DNA from: Chimonanthus salicifolius | Taxonomy: Eukaryota > Streptophyta > Magnoliopsida > Laurales > Calycanthaceae | NCBI GenBank assembly: GCA_013350335.1 | Contig: CM023540.1 | Span: 21,519,828-21,583,827, forward strand | Direction of reading: 5' to 3' | DNA length: 64,000 nt | Part shown: one piece after another, positions 1 through 8,905 of the stretch | Layout of the letters: each line of letters begins with the position of its first letter | Numbering within the stretch: position 1 is the first letter of the stretch | The notes under the pieces: model-generated | The model's input: only the letters and a program-made list of their open reading frames with translations | The model's database searches: none | Told to the model about the DNA's origin: nothing | Position numbers and translations under genes: made by a program

Positions 1-60
1 CCAATAGGCTTATTGGACAGTCCACGGCCCATTAAGGGTCCAATAAGCTTATTGAGCTGA
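1..60. repeat. Left subterminal repeat region of the hAT element
   Basis: It contains CCAATAGG, TTATTGGAC, TCCACGGCCC, CCATTAAG and GTCCAATAAG. The last two also occur, in the same inward orientation, in the 200 bases next to the right TIR. Short clustered subterminal repeats of this kind are where hAT transposases bind. Confidence 0.5.
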
Positions 61-1347
61 ATTTGACTGTGTAATAATCTTTAAACTTTATAATAGCTAA
101 AAAATATTATTTAATTTGATAAAAATATTTTTTTATGAACTATGTATTAAAAAATTGACATTTTTAATATATTCATCAACATCCACATGAGTAATTAAAA
201 TTAATTCCTTTATTATTTTTTTTCTTATTGAGTATTTGTCTTTGACATTAAAAATTGTAAAACTAGTACAATATCATTTATCATTATAAAACTTAAAAAT
301 AATATAACCACTTGTGAGAGACTGATAGAGTGACCACATCAGCGGTCAAGATCATCTTAGAGTCCGAAACACTAAAACAAAATAAATTGGGCTAAATACC
401 CTTAATACAGAACAAATAAAAAAAATACATTTAAAATAAAATATCATATGTGGTCCACTTGTTGGTGATCTCTTTCGTAGACTTCCAAAATCAGACCTGA
501 GAAAGCAAAAGTGAGAAAATGCATTAACAAAATATTGGAAATTCATATTCCTTGTTTCTATTCAAACATTTCAACTAATAATTCACTAACTCATGAATGC
601 TATTGGGAAATAACAATAAAACATTTTAAAAAGGAGGAAGAGAAGATTCACTGTTTGTGGGTCCCACTTTCTCCTGGAGAATGGATCCAAAAGGAGAAGA
701 TGGAAGATAAATAATAATTCTCCGTCACTCAAGACCCCAAGCACATAGTAGAAAGGATGGGCCAAAAAGTCATATTCAGGTAACTGATTAAGCTACTCGG
801 TCAGAGATTTCTCAAATCTAATAGATTATGTCAATTTGATAACCAAATAGTTCTTCAGATGGATGCAATTATTTCAAGGAATCAAATGATAAAAACGATT
901 CGAAATGACAAAGGGTACAATCAAAGTAAATCAAATGGAATAAAAATTGGGAGATGGCTACACTAGAACTGTATATGACAAGAATCCATCAACAATCGCA
1001 TAGGAGGCTCAATATACCAGATTTCATAACTTGTAAAAAGAAAAAGAAAAAGGAAGCTTACAGTATCCTTGAAAAGGCTACACTGCATGACTTTTACAAT
1101 CAAATAGCTACACTGCATGACTTTTACAATCAGCTCCAATCAATTGAGTAATGCCGAGTTATCACAATACCCATACCCGACATAAATAGATGCATGTGAC
1201 TAGTTCTGCTAAACAGCACAAAAACAAAGAAACAGAGACCCTGATTTGAAAATCAAACAATACCCACATTATGTCATTTGAGGAACAAAAAATATATTAA
1301 TTGATCTTTTCTTTTGAATTGAAAAAGTACAGATTAATTGGTCTTAC
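61..1347. other. AT-rich sequence without a recognisable gene
   Basis: I looked here on the minus strand for the kinesin exons that should follow the motor fragment (the LNPD and LKFAERV stretch of kinesin-14s) and did not find them. The only structure seen is a short tandem duplication at 1077-1132. Confidence 0.5.
1077..1132. repeat. Two-copy tandem repeat, period 30
   Basis: Two identical 26-base copies (starting GCTACACTGCATGACTTT) begin at 1077 and 1107 and are separated by four bases. It looks like a local replication duplication in non-coding DNA. Confidence 0.85.
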
Positions 1348-2477
1348 CAAGAGAATCTTGGAGCAACTGTGTAAGTTTACTGTTCCTGTATGGGACGTGT
1401 GAATTCTTTTGGGCAAGAGCAGAGATCACATCCCCTAACGCTGCCAGGGATTTGTTTATGTGTTGTGCTTCCTTCAGTCTATCTCCAATGACCTCAGATT
1501 TGTCGACCCTTTCACTTCCAGCCAAGTCAACCAGATGCATAGATCCACGAATAATAGCACCAGATGTAATGTCTCTTCCTTGAACGTGAGCTGTTAGGCA
1601 ACTGCAAACAACTCCATCAGTGTTCATATTAATTCTATCAAATGGAAAACTCAAGGATATGCATAGATTCCCAGGATTCAGTTATGAACTTCAGCTGATC
1701 ATATAGGCCCATCGAGGGATAGACCTTGCCAAAGAATTTCCAGATAAGGAAAATCCTAACAGTAGATGGTTTGTCGTAGATGGTTAAGAAACACAGTCAT
1801 CTTCAGATGTAAAACAAAAAAAAGAAAAGAATAATAAAGATGGCCCGTCAAGTTATTTCTGGGATGAGCTACTAAAGAATAGGGGCTCATTGAATCATAT
1901 GTCTAACCACTAAATACTCCACATTTCAAACTAGAGCTCAAGAATACAATGCATATATTGGTTTAGAAGGATAAAAATTCTTCTGTCCAAGATAGTAGTT
2001 ATCACCATCCAAGGATAATCATAAAGAATAGAGTGTGGAGATCATAATCACACCTATGGGAACGACTACTACGATCATTCATAGCTGTTGCACTCACTGC
2101 ACGGTTCCTTTGCCCAATGTTCATCAGTTCAATGACATCTGAAGTTGATGCAACATGCACCAAGCTGGCTTCTGGTACATTGAGGCCATTCTGAGAACTG
2201 TTACGAATTTCTAATGTGTCTACAAGTAAAGGATATTCTATATGCAAAAGTCGTAAATTGGAAAAACAGTACAGAAAAGATAATTATGCAAAGGATATCT
2301 TTTGTTAAGGCCATCCGAAGCAAGGAGATCCCTGACTTGCTCGTTATAAATCTCAAGCATCTGAACAGAAACATCATAACAAGAAGTTTCTCTTCGTTCT
2401 TCAGAGAGCTGAAATAAGTCACTCAATGCCCTGTAATTTACGCCTTGGCTATGCTCTGTAAGTTCGTTTGGTCCACT
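1348..2477 (-). pseudogene. Captured kinesin-14 motor-domain fragment (three exons)
   Basis: Three exons on the minus strand splice in frame into the central part of a plant kinesin-14 motor. Exon a (2299-2477) encodes SGPNELTEHSQGVNYRALSD through LEIYNEQVRDLL. Exon b (2054-2215) encodes LEIRNSSQNG through NDRSSRSH, the switch I loop. Exon c (1348-1601) encodes [23 protein letters not shown] (switch II) and [15 protein letters not shown]. Introns are 2216-2298 (AT-AC) and 1602-2053 (GT-AG). The P-loop (GQTGSGKT), all upstream exons and the motor C-terminus, neck and tail are missing from the surrounding kilobases, so it cannot make a working motor. The frame is open and all three splice junctions rejoin cleanly. 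It lies downstream of the transposase on the same strand and may be transcribed with it. I infer capture by the transposon rather than insertion of the transposon into a kinesin gene. Confidence 0.82.
2216..2298 (-). other. U12-type (minor spliceosome) AT-AC intron
   Basis: This 83-nt intron in the kinesin fragment begins ATATCCTTT directly after AACAAAAG and ends GACAC before ATTAGAAATT. ATATCCTT is the exact U12 5' splice-site consensus. A TCCTTTAC branch-site-like element places its A eleven bases before the AC end, which is the distance U12 introns require. No GT donor is available at the exon edge, and AT-AC splicing restores the family sequence NKR-LEIRN exactly (AG plus A gives Arg). 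Confidence 0.82.
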
Positions 2478-2983
2478 CTGGATTATTCAACCAAAGAAAA
2501 CAATTTTTATTTGTGTGCTGCATTAAATGTGTCTCCAAGTAAAATTTACAAATGAATTCCCTAAATGATGTTGAAGCAAGGAAACAACACGAAGTTCCCA
2601 ACTGGCTTGGACTACTTTTCAATCTGCTTCAGTATCCAAAGTCACCCTAAGATTGAAATCTAATCCAATCCACTTGAAGATATAAATACAGTCTAAAATC
2701 AAATCCATCACAAACAACAGAAAACATTCACTCTAAGACATTTGTATTAAAGACCATATGAGATTTAACAGGCTCCACACAAGATGATTGAAAATCTGCT
2801 CTAACCCAACATGGGAACCATAACAGACATTCAATTTACATATTATGCTCTGATAAAGCACACAAGAAAAGGAAAAGAGAGCTTGCACCCACATGTCGAA
2901 ACAGAAAGAAACACACCCCAAGTAGAGCAGAACTCAAGAAGAGACTTACCTTAAGATGCAAAAGTCCACTACCTTAACATCAG
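2478..2983. other. Non-coding spacer between kinesin fragment and transposase
   Basis: No kinesin or other coding similarity is visible. An exon-like block at 2950-3029 (minus) is bounded by ..ATTGCAG and GTAAGTCTC and belongs to the 3' part of the transposase transcript. The remainder is AT-rich, with a kinesin acceptor-like TAATCCAG at about 2478-2485. Confidence 0.45.
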
Positions 2984-5201
2984 TTATTGTTGAGATGCAA
3001 AAGTAGAGGCATCAATGTCATCCACAGCACTGCAATATCAAAAAAGATCGTGTAAGTCAAACATAAGAAAAACTATAAAATGAATTGACATTGATCGGTA
3101 AAATTTATTTAAAACTTAAAGGATTACCACTCATCATTGGTAGTCCATGTAGAACCCGAACTCAAATTACTATCATCAACTTCAAGCGAGCCCAACTCCC
3201 TTTCACCTAATATAACATAAGAAATATAAATGATGTCACATGCTCCTATGAAATAAATTGAAAGCAAGGAAACAAATTAAAATAAGCAATAAAAATACCT
3301 TGCATGGTATTCCGCAACCAATCTTGGCCACACACTAACGATTCAACAGTTTTTGGACACATAGAGCTGCGATACTGGTCAAGAAATCTACCTCCAGCAC
3401 TAAAAGCAGATTCTGATGCAACAGTCGATATTGGAATCGCTAGAATATCACGGGCCATCTTTGCAAGAATAGGGTACTTGGGAGCATTACTTTTCCACCA
3501 TTGCAGCACATCAAATTCATCGGAACTCGGAAAGTTGGGTTCCTCCAAATATAGATCTAGATCTGATTTATGAGCAGAACTTGAGTTTTCAGCAAGAAAC
3601 TTCTCAAACCTTTTCACCCGTTTTGTTCCATCTAATGTTGGTGATCCACTACTAACATCTTGCCTAATGCATTGTCTTTTTGCACTATTATCTGGTGATT
3701 GAGCCTCATACTCTTTATGAAGATTCTTAATATCACATAAAATCTGACTTATTTGATCCTTCGCAAAATCAGCCCCAAAAATCTTTGGATAATAAAATTC
3801 CAACAATTTCAGCTTATACCGAGGATCCAAGAATTGTGCAATCGCAAGAGCTAGACTACAAATGTCCCAATATTTTTCAAACTTGCCCATCATCTTATCC
3901 ACTATAGGGGCAACAACATCGTCATCAACCATAGAATTTTCATATAAATGTAACCGAATATCACAAACTTCTTCAAAAAATAAATTCGAGGTGGGATATT
4001 TAGAACCAGAAAACACATTTGTAGCTTGATAAAATGGTTCTAAAAGCTTACAAATTTTTTCAGCTTTCTCCCACTCACTCCAAGATGGCGCTCCCACTTT
4101 CTCTTTATAGTTGACATCATAATGTTCCAAACGTTGGAATGCATCTTTGTACTGTAAGGCCACAACTAACATTTTATATGTGGAGTTCCACCTTGTAGGG
4201 ACATCCATGATCAACTTCCTTTTAGAGTTTATTTTAGCATGGCTACAAATGTCATCGAATGTTTTCAACCTTGATTGTGATCCATTGACATATTTGACGC
4301 TTTCACGAATCATATCAACATCCTTATTTATTAGCCGCATGCCTTCTTGGACTATTAAATTTAAAATATGTGCACAACAACGCACATGAAATAATCTACC
4401 ATCAAGCACTAAGCTCCCTCTCACCTTCTGAACAAGCTTTGTAACCAAAGAATCATTTACTCTATGATTATCGACTGTTACTGCAAATACTTTCCGATCG
4501 ATTTTCCAGTCTAACATACTCTTGAAAATAGAACTGAACAAGTTATCTCCACTATGAGGAACTTGTTCTACTTTGAAATTGAGTATTCTTTTTTGCAAAT
4601 TCCATTCGGCATCTATGTAGTGTGCCGTCAAACAACTATAGCCTAGGGTTTGGATCGATGTCCACATATCAGTGGTAAGGCTAATACGACTAGTGAGGGA
4701 ATCCAACTCACTACATAACTTTCTTTTCATTTCTTCATACAAACCCGTACAAATTCCCTGGATGGTAGTCCTTGAGACAAACTTAAATTGGGGTTGAAGA
4801 TTCTTCACAAAGTTTATAAACCCTTTGTGTTCAACAATTGAAAAAGGATACTCATGCAAAATTATCATCTTTGCAAGATCCTCTACACTACGTTGTTGAT
4901 CAAATTCAAAATCACCACACACTACTTCATTGAGGCTACCAGATTGTGTTGGATCATATTTTTTACAAAAAGGTAAGTGGCGCCACAAGTGGGAAGTTCC
5001 ACTAGTACTCGATCCAGTAAATAGTTTACCACAATGATTACATATTGCATTTCTAACTCCATTTATCTCTGCATAATGAAAATCCTTCCAAATAGTAGAT
5101 GTCTTCCTCCTATGTACAACATGTTTTGGTCTAGAAGCATTTGATGCCGCATCTATCTCATTCTCTTCAATGAAGTCATTCCTCTCATTAGACGTAGACA
5201 T
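2984..5201 (-). CDS. hAT transposase, BED zinc finger plus hAT C-terminal dimerisation domain, apparently intact
   Basis: The main exon (3299-5201) encodes 634 residues. A BED zinc finger comes first (W38; C54 and C57; H71/H75/C79). The RNase-H-like core follows, with candidate catalytic acids D178 (in TTDMW), D244 (in TVDN) and E597 (in ASESAFS). The hAT dimerisation region lies at about residues 545-630 (LDLYLEE, LQWWK, YPILAKMARDIL, SAFSAGGRFLDQYR). Family proteins are usually about 650-700 residues. Reading straight through at 3298 gives an unlikely hydrophobic tail. A clean GT-AG intron (3207-3298) instead adds GERELGSLEVDDSNLSSGS and either stops at 3124 (about 661 aa) or splices again from GAGTG|GTAATCC to an exon at 3029, ending AVDDIDASTFASQQ at 2984. 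The ATG at 5201 lies seven bases after an acceptor-like ATGCAG, fitting a 5'-UTR intron that reaches back to about 6405. No frameshift or stop is seen. It is a RICESLEEPER/DAYSLEEPER-type protein that could mobilise this element. Confidence 0.9.
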
Positions 5202-5207
5202 TGTACT

Positions 5208-6405
5208 GCATAAAAAGTATTAACTTAATAAATTTCATTACTTGTTAACAACCATTTTGTTGAGGCAAGTTCAAGCTCATTTGATCTCTGAATGAGTTCT
5301 CCTCATGCTTAGCTCATACTTGATTGAAGTTGATTAATCTGAGCATGTGATGAATCTTAATACAAAATAAATCAAGCCAAGTTAGGGCAGCCCTAGAATA
5401 AACCCTGTATTAGCTTGTATAATCCAATTATTCATCGATTTACAATCAGCATAAAATGCTGATAGAGGAAAATTACTGATCTAAAGTGGAAAATTTACTT
5501 AGTATATGATCTCTATTTAGAATCATGATTGTACATGTCCACTAGTAACTCTCTTTTTTTTTTTTTTTTTTAAATGAATGAATGCAGATGTATAAAGACA
5601 TTTGAGAAAGTGAAGAAAGAACATGCAATTTTGAGAAAGAAGCTTGAGACCTATTTTCAGGTTTTGCTCTATAACTCTTCTCGGCAGAGAAAAAAGGAGA
5701 GAAAGTTTTTGTTTTCTAGAATTTGAGGTATACAAATTGTTTGTGAGATAGGGTTATTTAAATTTTAAAATGGGTCTATTCTAATTAATCTAACTCTATT
5801 TTTTAGATTTGTAAATTTTACAGTATCTATAAAATATTTACTTGAGTATTTAATCTAAAAATGAAGATAACAACATTGATTTCTAATAAAACATTTTGTA
5901 GTTTAGTTGAGCATAAACCAATGACCTAGTCCTAAATGATATATAGGAAGTAAATGAAGAATCCAAGTCTGTCACAAAAGCCTCTGCAATGAAAGGTATT
6001 ACTTCGTTGGATTTCATTGTAACTTGTAATTACTATGGCTAACATAGTAGCCCATCCAGCAAATAGATACAGAGAGAATTCCCATACAGCAATAGCATCG
6101 AATGGAGAGAGACATAGACGAAGTTGTCAAAGTTACAAAGAACATAAAAGCAAAACTCGAACAGATTGACAAAGATGTATTACTCTTTTTCTTATGTTTC
6201 TGTCAACCACAGCTTAGTTGCAGCAAGGGCATTCTTCTATTGATACTGACACTCTTAGCCCTGTCTTATTCTAAATTATTGATTCCTCTGTTCAGAGATA
6301 TCTAAGCTAAAGCTTTCTTCCTTCATTTTTATTTTGCAATTGTCAAGAAAACAGTACCCCAACTTCAATGGAATTCAGGAAGAACTGAAAACAAGATATT
6401 GCATA
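5208..6405 (-). other. Probable 5'-UTR intron of the transposase gene
   Basis: On the minus strand an AAG|GTATGC donor lies at about 6405 and a TTATGCAG acceptor lies just upstream of the transposase ATG at about 5208. Such 5'-UTR introns are common in plant hAT transposase genes. The interval contains a captured syntaxin exon in antisense (6096-6176) and a second exon-like block on the plus strand at about 5592-5660, flanked by ..TGCAG and ..CAG|GTTTTG. That block reads CIKTFEKVKKEHAILRKKLE, which I do not recognise. Confidence 0.45.
6096..6176 (+). pseudogene. Captured plant syntaxin (SYP1-type Qa-SNARE) exon
   Basis: The exon begins after an AATAG acceptor and ends AAAGAT|GTATTA. It encodes HRMERDIDEVVKVTKNIKAK and then LEQIDKD, the conserved stretch of plant plasma-membrane syntaxins (KDVDEV..IAR.IK.K.E.LD) just before the linker to the SNARE domain. 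No neighbouring syntaxin exon was found, so this is a single-exon relic in the antisense orientation inside the transposase 5'-UTR intron. With the kinesin exons it makes two unrelated host genes sampled by one transposon. Confidence 0.7.
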
Positions 6406-6960
6406 CCTTCTTCTACCTGCGAACAGCAAGTTGTTCTGGGTTTCTGCAACTGCTTGGACTCTGTGAGCTGCCCCTCGAAGATCTGCTGGCTATGTTTGAT
6501 CTGTTAGAAGATCTGCACGGCTTGCTCACCAGTCAGTGAAACCCTTTGTGCATTTGGTCTCTTTGATCCCTCCCAGATCTGGGTGAAACCCCTTGTTTCG
6601 CTGCCCCTAATCGGACAACCGATGCGGCTGGATCTGCTGTAACGAACAGTGCAACCCTCTGATCCGCCACTGCCTTCTCTATAGAGAGACACCAGAGAGA
6701 GAGAGATCGAGAAAGAGAAAAAGACCCAGAAAGGGAGAGACTCAGAGAAGAGAGCAAAGATCGAGGGAGAGCAGCGAAAGAGGCGAGAGAGAGACCAGAG
6801 AGAGATCGAGAGAGAGCAGCGAAAGAGGCGAGAGAGAGACCAGAGAGATCGAGAGACAGCAGCGGCGAGAGAGAGCAGACCAGAGAGATTAGGTTCTTTA
6901 GAAATAAGATTGCAGACTTTTAGGAAGGGTGTGTAAGGTTGGAGCCCTAGTTGAGAGAGA
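6406..6960 (-). promoter_or_regulatory. Probable transposase 5' leader and promoter region with GA/CT-rich tract
   Basis: From about 6671 to 6890 the plus strand is a near-continuous run of GAGAGA, GATCGAGA and GCAGCGAAAGAGGC units, so the minus-strand leader would be CT-rich, as many plant 5' UTRs are. An internal repeat of about 40 bases (GAGAGAGACCAGAGAGA type) recurs at least twice. Long reading frames here are low-complexity and not credible proteins. No clear TATA box was identified. Confidence 0.4.
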
Positions 6961-7144
6961 GGAATGTATAACGGACTGCCCATTGGACCGTCCATGGACG
7001 GTCCGCGACCCGCCCAGTATATCTTAATGGATATTGGATCGGATCCGAGAGTCCTTATTGGACTCTAGGATCCATCTCGCAAATGGACTCCTGGATCTGG
7101 GCCGGATAGTCCACGGGCCGGATCCAGATCCATTTACACCCCTA
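6961..7144 (-). repeat. Right subterminal repeats and TIR of the hAT element
   Basis: It contains a palindromic GGACCGTCCATGGACGGTCC, repeated GGATCC, TTGGAC and TCCACGGGCC words, and the terminal sequence ending TTTACACCCCTA at 7144. The composition is much more GC-rich than the flanks and matches the words found at 1-60. Confidence 0.7.
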
Positions 7145-7270
7145 ATTCGTACATAATTTAAAGATAAAACAATAAACACAATAAGATATGTAATGGTGGA
7201 GATGGATGATCTCCAAATACATGTCCCATGTTTGAATATCATTAATGAATAATATTTTTTTACAACAAAA

Positions 7271-7354
7271 GCCAACCTAATTTATTTTGATACGAAGATT
7301 CACCATTCACCGTAACAGAAGCCAACCTAATTTATTTTGATATGAAGATTCACC
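7271..7354. repeat. Two-copy tandem repeat, period 50
   Basis: GCCAACCTAATTTATTTTGA followed by TACGAAGATTCACC starts at 7271 and again at 7321 with one mismatch. It is non-coding. Confidence 0.85.
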
Positions 7355-7361
7355 TTGCTCT

Positions 7362-7530
7362 TTTTTTTTTTTTAATTTACTTGTGGGAAATCATTGAATA
7401 TCCAGTGTAAAACTCCCACGCGTGAACCCACCCTCTAGAGCATATCAAGGTTAGGTACTGAGGACTCGAACCTGCAACCTCCCACTTTCTGAGGAGAGAG
7501 GCAATCACTTAAACTACACCTATGTTAACT
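7362..7530 (-). mobile_element. tRNA-derived SINE, family 1, near full length
   Basis: On the minus strand it starts GGTGTAGTTTAAGTGATTG (A-box-like), then AGGTTGCAGGTTCGAGTCC (perfect pol III B-box GGTTCGANTCC), then a unique 3' part ending in ATTC-CCACAAG and a poly-A tail (poly-T at 7362-7373 on the plus strand). The same layout recurs at 12659, 41470 and 60345. Family consensus length is about 150-160 nt. Confidence 0.8.
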
Positions 7531-8033
7531 AAAAAAAAAAAAAGAGAAAGTTTTAACTGCATTAATTCGAACTAAATTTGAATGAACTGCCTATAGTATC
7601 CAAAAGATAAAACAGCTTAATTTATTCATATAATAATACAAAATATCATGTGAATGGAGACCATCTATGTGATGGGTCCATCCTCAATACCCAACACCCA
7701 TTCCATCAGATGGGACCTACTTTCAATGTTTTCAAGAATCCCACTGATTGGATTACCTGATGGGCTCCACCATGAACTTGAAAATTGAAACCGGTGATTA
7801 AACCTCAAAAAGAAAGGTCAATGCTTCAAAATCAAAGGGTGTCTCTGTCACCAAAGACATTGCTTATTTGTAGACTGTAGAGTCATTAAGTAGCAAGAGT
7901 TTTAAGTCCTACAACATCATTAAATACTGTGTTTACTGATTCATAAATGTGATTACTTGTTAAGAATCAAAACTTTTAATAAAAACAATCATGTTTTATG
8001 CTAATTTTGAGATTTCAACTTGTATGAAATTAT
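7531..8033. other. Intergenic, nothing recognised
   Basis: AT-rich, with no coding frame, inverted repeat or known motif that I can support. Confidence 0.4.
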
Positions 8034-8086
8034 GCAGAGCATATCCCGCGGTTTCCCACACGTAAATTTAAAAAAAAAAAAAAAAT
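8034..8086 (+). mobile_element. SINE family 1, 3' fragment
   Basis: GCATATCCCGCGGTTTCCCA, then CACGTAAATTT and a run of A. This matches the 3' end of the copy at 12659-12815 (GGTATCCCACGGTTTTCCAC). The 5' part is missing. Confidence 0.7.
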
Positions 8087-8248
8087 CAATCCATGTCTGA
8101 CTGTGACTCCCTCAATACTTAGTGGAAATTTCATCCATATATGTTTTTTTTGTCAATGATAGGCTGAAAGTGCAGTATGCAATTTCACACAAAACACATT
8201 GGAAGAATATTGCATTCTTGTTTTCAAAAAAATTCTTTGTATTTTTCT

Positions 8249-8330
8249 TTTTGGATATACGTAACCAACAACCTCCTGCTTCCTGAGGCGGGAGGAAACC
8301 AGTTGAACTACACCAATGTAGGTAAAACGT
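8249..8330 (-). mobile_element. SINE family 1, 5' fragment
   Basis: On the minus strand it reads GGTGTAGTTCAACTGGTTTC, then CTCCCGCCTCAGGAAGCAGG, matching the 5' half of the 12659 copy. The B-box and 3' half are absent. Confidence 0.65.
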
Positions 8331-8408
8331 TGGGCGCCATTCATTTGTTTGTGCTTTTCTTTCTTTTTCATGAAAAATGACTTGATCCAAGTAGTTGAAA
8401 CTAGAAAG

Positions 8409-8897
8409 TAGGGGTCGAAATATCGGCCAATACATATTGTATCGGCCGACATGTATCGGTTTTTTAAGACCGAACGATATTGGCTAATACAATATGTATC
8501 GGCCATACAAAAAGATTATCGGCCGATATGTCGATACTCGGTCCGCAATACCGGTCACCATATCGGCCGATAAGCATAAATATCGGTATTTAAAATTTAT
8601 TTTATTTTTTATTAAAAAAAAACTGATACGGTTTTCCATGATTTTTTGCTGTGTTTTGCTGGTTTTCACGGTTCTTCACGGTTTTCCGATACGGTTTTCC
8701 ACGGTTCTTCACGGTTTTTTTTTCAGTTTTCACTGTTTTTTGCGGTTTTTTTTTTGCGGTTCTTCATGGTTCTTCATGGTTTTGTATACCGGAGGAGAGA
8801 GAAATGGCGATATCAGAGGAGAGAGAAACTTATCAGCCGATATTGTGGCCGATATGTATATTGGCCAAAATATCGGCCGGGCATTTTTTTTACCCTG
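8409..8897. mobile_element. hAT-like MITE, ATCGGCCGATAT family (489 bp)
   Basis: It starts TAGGGGTCGAAATATCGG and ends TTTTTTTTACCCTG, flanked by a perfect 8-bp target duplication ctagaaag (8401-8408 and 8898-8905). The outer parts are dense in ATCGGCCGATA words. The middle (about 8630-8790) is a degenerate array of CACGGTTCTTCACGG and CACGGTTTT units. It has no transposase, so it must be mobilised in trans. Confidence 0.88.
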
Positions 8898-8905
8898 CTA
8901 GAAAG

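Larger units (their letters stand above)
1..7144 (-). mobile_element. hAT-superfamily DNA transposon, right part (left end outside window), with captured host exons
   Basis: The right end is seen directly. Read inward from 7144 on the minus strand it begins TAGGGGTGTAAATGG, a typical hAT terminal inverted repeat, and the next bases (7145-7152, attcgtac) would be the 8-bp target duplication. The first 60 bases of the window share subterminal motifs with that end in the same inward orientation (GTCCAATAAG and CCATTAAG, with related TCCACGG/TCCATGG words), so position 1 is probably just inside the left end. Between the ends lie a full transposase gene (minus), three kinesin-14 exons (minus) and one syntaxin exon (plus). 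That all of this is one element is inference, because the left TIR is not in the window. Confidence 0.72.

Noticed and set aside
1348..2477. A functional kinesin gene
   Set aside because: The P-loop exon, the upstream motor exons and the C-terminal exons are absent on both sides, and the fragment lies within the hAT boundaries.
6504..6995. A 163-aa Ser/Leu/Arg-rich protein on the minus strand
   Set aside because: It is a translation of a GA/CT-rich tract in the probable 5' leader of the transposase; there is no domain.
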